Positions 6,083-8,829 of a stretch of DNA of 8,829 nt are shown one piece after another. Made by a program: the position numbers and the translations under genes. The DNA comes from Lachnospiraceae bacterium UBA3287 (lineage in GTDB: Bacteria; Bacillota; Clostridia; Lachnospirales; Lachnospiraceae), in contig DETN01000071.1 in NCBI GenBank assembly GCA_002362155.1, positions 1 to 8,829 of the forward strand, in the 5' to 3' direction. The notes under the pieces were generated by a model that was given only the letters and a program-made list of their open reading frames with translations, was not told the DNA's origin and ran no database searches. Within the stretch, counting starts at the first letter, position 1; each line of letters starts with the position of its first letter.

Positions 6083-6340
6083 ATGAAAGAAATTAACTTC
6101 ACAGTTACAGATCCGTTAGGAATTCATGCTCGTCCCGCTGGCATCCTTGTAAAGGAAGCTAAGAAGTTCACCTCCAAGATCACCGTTATCAAGGGCGACA
6201 AGAGCTGCGATATGAGAAAGCTTCTTGCTCTGATGGGCCTTGCTGTAAAGCAGAATGATTCTATCGTTGTTCAGGTCGAAGGTGCTGACGAAGATGCATG
6301 CGCAGCTGCAATCGAAGCATTCCTGAAAGAGAACTTCTAA
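6083..6340 (+). CDS. ptsH: Phosphocarrier protein HPr
   Basis: The 85-residue protein is a normal-length HPr. The active-site motif is GIHARPAGILV with His15, the phosphate acceptor from enzyme I and donor to EIIA, plus the conserved Arg17. AAGGAG at 6071-6076 fixes the start. An ungapped alignment with the E. coli and Bacillus proteins (His15 to position 53) places Lys46 where the regulatory Ser46 normally stands (context CDMRKLLALMG). HPr kinase could therefore not phosphorylate this protein at the usual site. Ser41 and Cys42 are nearby but not equivalent. The gene has its own promoter and is followed by two terminators, so it is likely made in excess over enzyme I. It stands upstream of ptsI in the usual order, but with an unusual 203-base gap. 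Confidence 0.96.
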   Translation: MKEINFTVTDPLGIHARPAGILVKEAKKFTSKITVIKGDKSCDMRKLLALMGLAVKQNDSIVVQVEGADEDACAAAIEAFLKENF

Positions 6341-6364
6341 TTAAATACTGAAATTAAATGCGTG

Positions 6365-6397
6365 AAACAGAACTGCCTTCGGGCAGCTCTGTTTTAT
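6365..6397 (+). terminator. First terminator after ptsH
   Basis: AAACAGA (6365-6371) pairs with TCTGTTT (6388-6394). After one A-C mismatch, CTGCC/GGCAG (6373-6377 with 6382-6386) closes a very stable TTCG tetraloop. The T-run of the stem end continues as TTTTAT (6392-6397). It lies 25 bases after the ptsH stop. Confidence 0.85.
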
Positions 6398-6417
6398 GTA
6401 TGACACCATATGAAAGC

Positions 6418-6461
6418 GGCAAAGCACGAATATATGACGTACTCGTTCTTTGCCCGTTTTT
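6418..6461 (+). terminator. Second, tandem terminator between ptsH and ptsI
   Basis: GGCAAAG (6418-6424) pairs with CTTTGCC (6448-6454). After one C-T mismatch, ACGA (6426-6429) pairs with TCGT (6443-6446) around a 13-base loop. TTTTT (6457-6461) follows, two bases beyond the stem. It would catch read-through from the first terminator, 20 bases upstream. Confidence 0.75.
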
Positions 6462-6487
6462 ATATGCGGGTAACGTTCACTTCACAA

Positions 6488-6526
6488 GGGATCCGGGGCC
6501 CTGACCGGTCCGATTGGGGGGATCCC
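6488..6526 (+). promoter_or_regulatory. GC-rich leader structure directly upstream of ptsI
   Basis: GGGATCC (6488-6494) pairs with GGATCCC (6520-6526). Inside it GGGCC (6496-6500) pairs with GGTCC (6507-6511), one G-U pair included, around a six-base loop. The outer stem ends two bases before the AGGAGG Shine-Dalgarno (6529-6534). No convincing promoter hexamers lie between the second terminator and this structure. It may influence ribosome access or protect a processed 5' end; this is inference. Confidence 0.5.
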
Positions 6527-6543
6527 ACAGGAGGTTATTAGCT

Positions 6544-8193
6544 ATGCTTGTTGGAAACGGTAAAAGTATTGTTAACGGTATTGCCATCGGCAAGATCAAG
6601 ATCTATAAAGAGCCCGAAAGAATCATCAACGAAAATACGATTGATGATCCCGCAGCAGAAGTCGCCCGCTATGAGGCAGCTGTAGAGAAGGCCATTGCCC
6701 AGCAGAACGTTCTGTATGAGAAGGCCGTCAAGGACGCCGGCAAGGACATCGCAGAGGTATTCCTTGTACACGCCATGATGCTGGAAGACGACGACCTGAA
6801 TGATTCCGTCAAGGAGATCATCACAGGCCAGAAGAGAAGCGCAGAGTATGCGACCCAGAAAGGCTACGCAAACTATGCTCAGATGTTCGCAGACATGGAC
6901 GATCCTTACATGAAGGCCCGTGCAGCCGACATCATCGACATTCAGGGCATGGTCCTGGACAACCTGCTTGGTCTGGACAGCGCTTCCATGCAGGGCACAG
7001 AGCCCTCCATCCTGGTGGCTGACGACTTCGCTCCTTCACAGACAGTCAAGCTGGACAAGTCCCTGCTTCTGGGCATGATCTGCAGAGAGGGCTCATCCAA
7101 CTCCCATACCGCTATTCTTGCCCGTTCCATGAACATCCCCGCACTGATGCAGTGTAAGGAAGTGGATGACAGCTGGGATGGCAAGGACGCCATCATCGAC
7201 GGCAAGAACGGCTGCGTCTACATCGAGCCCGATGCAGACCTGCGCAAGGTCCTGACCGCCCGCCACGAAGAGGATCTGAAGAAGGAAGCTCTTCTTCAGG
7301 AACTGAAGGGCAAACCGTCCACCACCATCGACGGCTATGAAGTACACGTTTATGCAAACATCGGCGGCCCTTCCGACGTCGGCGCTGTCAACCAGAACGA
7401 CGCTGAAGGCGTAGGCCTGTTCCGTTCCGAGTTCGTATATCTGAACAGCAAGGAAGAGCCCACAGAAGAAGAGCAGTTCGTTGCTTACAAGAGAGTCCTT
7501 GAGTCTCTGGCTCCCAAGCTTGTTATCATCCGTACCTGCGATATCGGCGCAGACAAGACCATCGACTACATGAATCTGGACAAGGAAGAGAACCCCGCCC
7601 TTGGCTACAGAGCAGTCCGTATCTGCCTGACCAGGAAGCCTTTCTTCAAGAAACAGCTCCGTGCTCTGCTCCGTGCTTCCGCATACGGCCATCTGGGCAT
7701 CATGTTCCCTATGATCATCTCCGTCCGCGAAGTCCGCGAGTGCAAGGAGATCATGGAAGAGTGCCGTCAGGAACTGATCAAGGAAGGCTACAAGATCGCC
7801 GACAACATCCAGATCGGTATCATGGTGGAGACTCCCGCCGCTGTTCTGTGTGCAGACGAGCTGGCTGAAGAAGTCGATTTCTTCTCCCTGGGCACAAACG
7901 ATCTGACCCAGTACACCTGCGCGATCGACAGACAGAATGCAAAACTGGAGCCCTTCTCCGATACACATCATCCCGCAGTTCTGCGCGCCATCAAGATGAC
8001 CATCGAAGCAGGTCACAGACATGGCACATGGGTAGGCATCTGCGGCGAGCTGGGCGCTGATACCACTCTGACAGAGACATTCCTCCGCTATGGCGTTGAC
8101 GAACTTTCCGTTAACCCTAAGAGCGTTCTGCCTCTGAGAAAGGCTATCAGAAGCCTGGATCTGTCCAAGCCCGCTACTGTCATCGGCAAGTAA
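6544..8193 (+). CDS. ptsI: PTS enzyme I (phosphoenolpyruvate-protein phosphotransferase)
   Basis: The 549-residue protein is the cytoplasmic enzyme that takes phosphate from PEP and gives it to HPr. The N-terminal HPr-binding and swivel domain carries the phosphorylated His188 in GSSNSHTAILARSMNIPAL. The C-terminal PEP-binding barrel shows R294/E296 in GVGLFRSEFVY, R330 in IIRTCDIGADK, NPALGYRAVR, the metal-binding VETPAAVL and GTNDLTQY segments, and Cys500 in GICGELGAD. These agree in spacing with E. coli His189, Arg332 and Cys502 as I recall them. It is about 20-25 residues shorter than E. coli enzyme I, mostly in loops and at the C-terminus. The ATG at 6544 follows AGGAGG (6529-6534) by nine bases; an in-frame TTG at 6514 lies upstream of that site within the leader hairpin and is rejected. 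Two terminators separate it from ptsH, and its promoter is not evident. Confidence 0.97.
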   Translation: MLVGNGKSIVNGIAIGKIKIYKEPERIINENTIDDPAAEVARYEAAVEKAIAQQNVLYEKAVKDAGKDIAEVFLVHAMMLEDDDLNDSVKEIITGQKRSAEYATQKGYANYAQMFADMDDPYMKARAADIIDIQGMVLDNLLGLDSASMQGTEPSILVADDFAPSQTVKLDKSLLLGMICREGSSNSHTAILARSMNIPALMQCKEVDDSWDGKDAIIDGKNGCVYIEPDADLRKVLTARHEEDLKKEALLQELKGKPSTTIDGYEVHVYANIGGPSDVGAVNQNDAEGVGLFRSEFVYLNSKEEPTEEEQFVAYKRVLESLAPKLVIIRTCDIGADKTIDYMNLDKEENPALGYRAVRICLTRKPFFKKQLRALLRASAYGHLGIMFPMIISVREVRECKEIMEECRQELIKEGYKIADNIQIGIMVETPAAVLCADELAEEVDFFSLGTNDLTQYTCAIDRQNAKLEPFSDTHHPAVLRAIKMTIEAGHRHGTWVGICGELGADTTLTETFLRYGVDELSVNPKSVLPLRKAIRSLDLSKPATVIGK

Positions 8194-8230
8194 ATAACGG
8201 CAGAAAGACCGCCTGATCGGCGGCATAATG

Positions 8231-8263
8231 AGCTCCGCACGGACCCCCGTGCGGAGCTTTTTT
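8231..8263 (+). terminator. Strong terminator after ptsI
   Basis: AGCTCCGCACGG (8231-8242) pairs perfectly with CCGTGCGGAGCT (8247-8258) around an ACCC loop, and a run of six T (8258-8263) follows. This is a textbook factor-independent terminator, 37 bases after the ptsI stop, that closes the PTS part of the locus. Confidence 0.95.
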
Positions 8264-8325
8264 AGGGTAGGGGGGGTTATCGGAGGAGGGACGCCGCGGC
8301 TTTCTCCCGGCCCCGGGGAAGGAAA

Positions 8326-8393
8326 GTCTTCAGGGAAAACATGTCTTCAGGGAAAACATGTCTTCAGGGAAAACATGTCTTCAGAGAAAACAT
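8326..8393. repeat. Four tandem copies of a 17-bp unit, each with internal dyad symmetry
   Basis: GTCTTCAGGGAAAACAT is repeated head to tail at 8326-8342, 8343-8359, 8360-8376 and 8377-8393. The first three copies are identical and the fourth has one G-to-A change. Across each copy junction the sequence reads TGTCTTC-AGG-GAAAACA, a near-palindrome with 6 of 7 complementary positions, so the array may be a row of protein sites. It lies 178 bases upstream of the zinc-ribbon gene start. Confidence 0.95.
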
Positions 8394-8497
8394 AGAGCCA
8401 GCTGGGAAATCCCGCTGAAAGTCTTTCCGCTGAAACCGGCTTTGCCTGAAATTTACTGTCTCACCCTGCATGCGGGGATGCAAAAACGTCTCCGGAT

Positions 8498-8512
8498 ATG
8501 GTAAGATACCAT
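8498..8512 (+). promoter_or_regulatory. Probable extended -10 promoter of the zinc-ribbon gene, covered by an inverted repeat
   Basis: TGGTAAGAT (8499-8507) is an extended -10 element (TGN followed by TAAGAT, 4 of 6). No good -35 is seen at 8478-8484. The element is embedded in the 6-bp inverted repeat ATGGTA-AGA-TACCAT (8498-8512), which could be an operator. A start near 8514 would give a leader of about 57 bases. Confidence 0.4.
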
Positions 8513-8570
8513 TTAGCATCGCCCCTTTGGGAAAGCGAAAGAGAAAAGACGGCAGAGAGGAGAAAAGATC

Positions 8571-8829
8571 ATGTACTGCCCCAACTGCAAAAAAGAGATA
8601 AAAGACCAGGATGCGGATTTCTGTCCCGTATGCGGAGAAAGACTGGAACTCTATGTCCCCGGAGAGACGGGAAGAAAGAGCTATAAAGAAGAGAAGGAAA
8701 AGGGAGGATTTCCCTTTATCATCATCCCCATCCTTCTTGCGGCGGCCCTGATCCTTTTCCTTCTGATGAACGACGGGATCAGAAAGCGCCTGTTCGGAGA
8801 GCATGTGGTGGAGGATGTCAACCAGGAAG
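8571..8829 (+). CDS. Zinc-ribbon single-pass membrane protein, N-terminal part (runs off the right edge)
   Basis: The first 86 codons are present; the frame is open to the window end. The start ATG has GAGGAG (8557-8562) eight bases upstream. Residues 1-25 form a compact zinc ribbon with C3-x2-C6 and C18-x2-C21 (MYCPNC then FCPVCGERL). A charged, Lys/Glu-rich stretch (32-44) leads to one hydrophobic segment (about 47-66, FPFIIIPILLAAALILFLLM), followed by a basic NDGIRKR stretch. Positive charge lies on both sides of the segment, so topology is not certain; proteins of this build usually keep the zinc ribbon in the cytoplasm and place the C-terminal domain outside. The family is widespread in Bacillota and mostly uncharacterised, so no function is assigned. 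The strong terminator upstream separates it from the PTS genes. Confidence 0.85.
   Translation, partial: MYCPNCKKEIKDQDADFCPVCGERLELYVPGETGRKSYKEEKEKGGFPFIIIPILLAAALILFLLMNDGIRKRLFGEHVVEDVNQE

Larger units (their letters stand above)
8194..8570. other. 377-base intergenic region between ptsI and the zinc-ribbon gene
   Basis: No convincing gene is seen. The region holds a small hairpin (CCGCC 8209-8213 with GGCGG 8219-8223), the ptsI terminator, a G-rich run (8265-8290), four tandem 17-bp repeats (8326-8393), a 9-bp direct repeat CCGCTGAAA (8412-8420 and 8427-8435), and a probable promoter and ribosome-binding site for the next gene. Confidence 0.7.

Noticed and set aside
3948..6083. A 711-codon open frame on the minus strand opposite scrA
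   Set aside because: The plus-strand gene matches PTS domains over its full length. The antisense product is a His/Asp/Gly/Cys-rich shadow with no domain, and it spans a terminator and a promoter.
6514..6543. TTG start adding ten residues to enzyme I
   Set aside because: It lies upstream of the AGGAGG at 6529-6534 and inside the leader stem-loop; the ATG at 6544 has correct spacing and gives the usual enzyme I N-terminus.
7093..8226. A 377-codon open frame on the minus strand opposite ptsI
   Set aside because: Shadow of ptsI, with no domain or start signal.
8326..8393. CRISPR array
   Set aside because: The copies are directly contiguous with no spacers and the unit is only 17 bases.
8364..8804. 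A 146-codon minus-strand open frame starting near the tandem repeats
   Set aside because: It runs antisense through the zinc-ribbon gene and its promoter, lacks a recognisable domain, and the 17-bp repeat unit shifts frame at each copy.

Overview
The window looks like a sugar-uptake and glycolysis locus from a low-to-mid GC anaerobic Bacillota, most likely a gut-type Clostridia or Erysipelotrichia relative. The reasons are the consensus AGGAGG ribosome-binding sites, TATAAT promoters in AT-rich gaps between GC-rich genes, and the sequence style of the class II aldolase, HPr and enzyme I. The species cannot be fixed from sequence reading alone.

Layout: (1) 1-215, minus strand: the start of a class II fructose-1,6-bisphosphate aldolase gene (fba), leaving the window on the left. 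(2) 216-551: divergent control region with an fba promoter, a strong plus-strand promoter whose start site is covered by a perfect cre/LacI-type operator, and a long GC-rich leader hairpin. (3) 552-2624: a GH13 enzyme of the amylosucrase type with all catalytic and sucrose-pocket residues and an unexpected Lys/Ala/Pro-rich, histone-H1-like C-terminal tail. (4) 2677-3690: a LacI-family repressor. (5) 3691-3941: a repeat-rich control region with a promoter and a second copy of the same operator. (6) 3942-5798: a complete sucrose-type PTS permease (IIB-IIC-IIA, scrA). (7) 6083-6340: HPr (ptsH). (8) 6544-8193: enzyme I (ptsI), separated from ptsH by two tandem terminators. (9) After a strong terminator, four tandem 17-bp repeats and then the start of a zinc-ribbon, single-pass membrane protein (8571 to the right edge).

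How they work together (inference): enzyme I takes phosphate from PEP and passes it to HPr, then to the IIA and IIB domains of ScrA, which imports and phosphorylates a disaccharide, probably sucrose. The LacI-type repressor probably controls both scrA and the amylosucrase gene through two operators that differ at one position out of 14. Aldolase handles the glycolytic flux. No sucrose-6-phosphate hydrolase or fructokinase is present, so the link between the PTS product (phosphorylated sucrose) and the amylosucrase-like enzyme (normally acting on free sucrose) is the main biochemical puzzle. HPr has Lys where regulatory Ser46 normally sits, so the cre-like boxes probably serve the local repressor rather than classical HPr-Ser-P/CcpA control.
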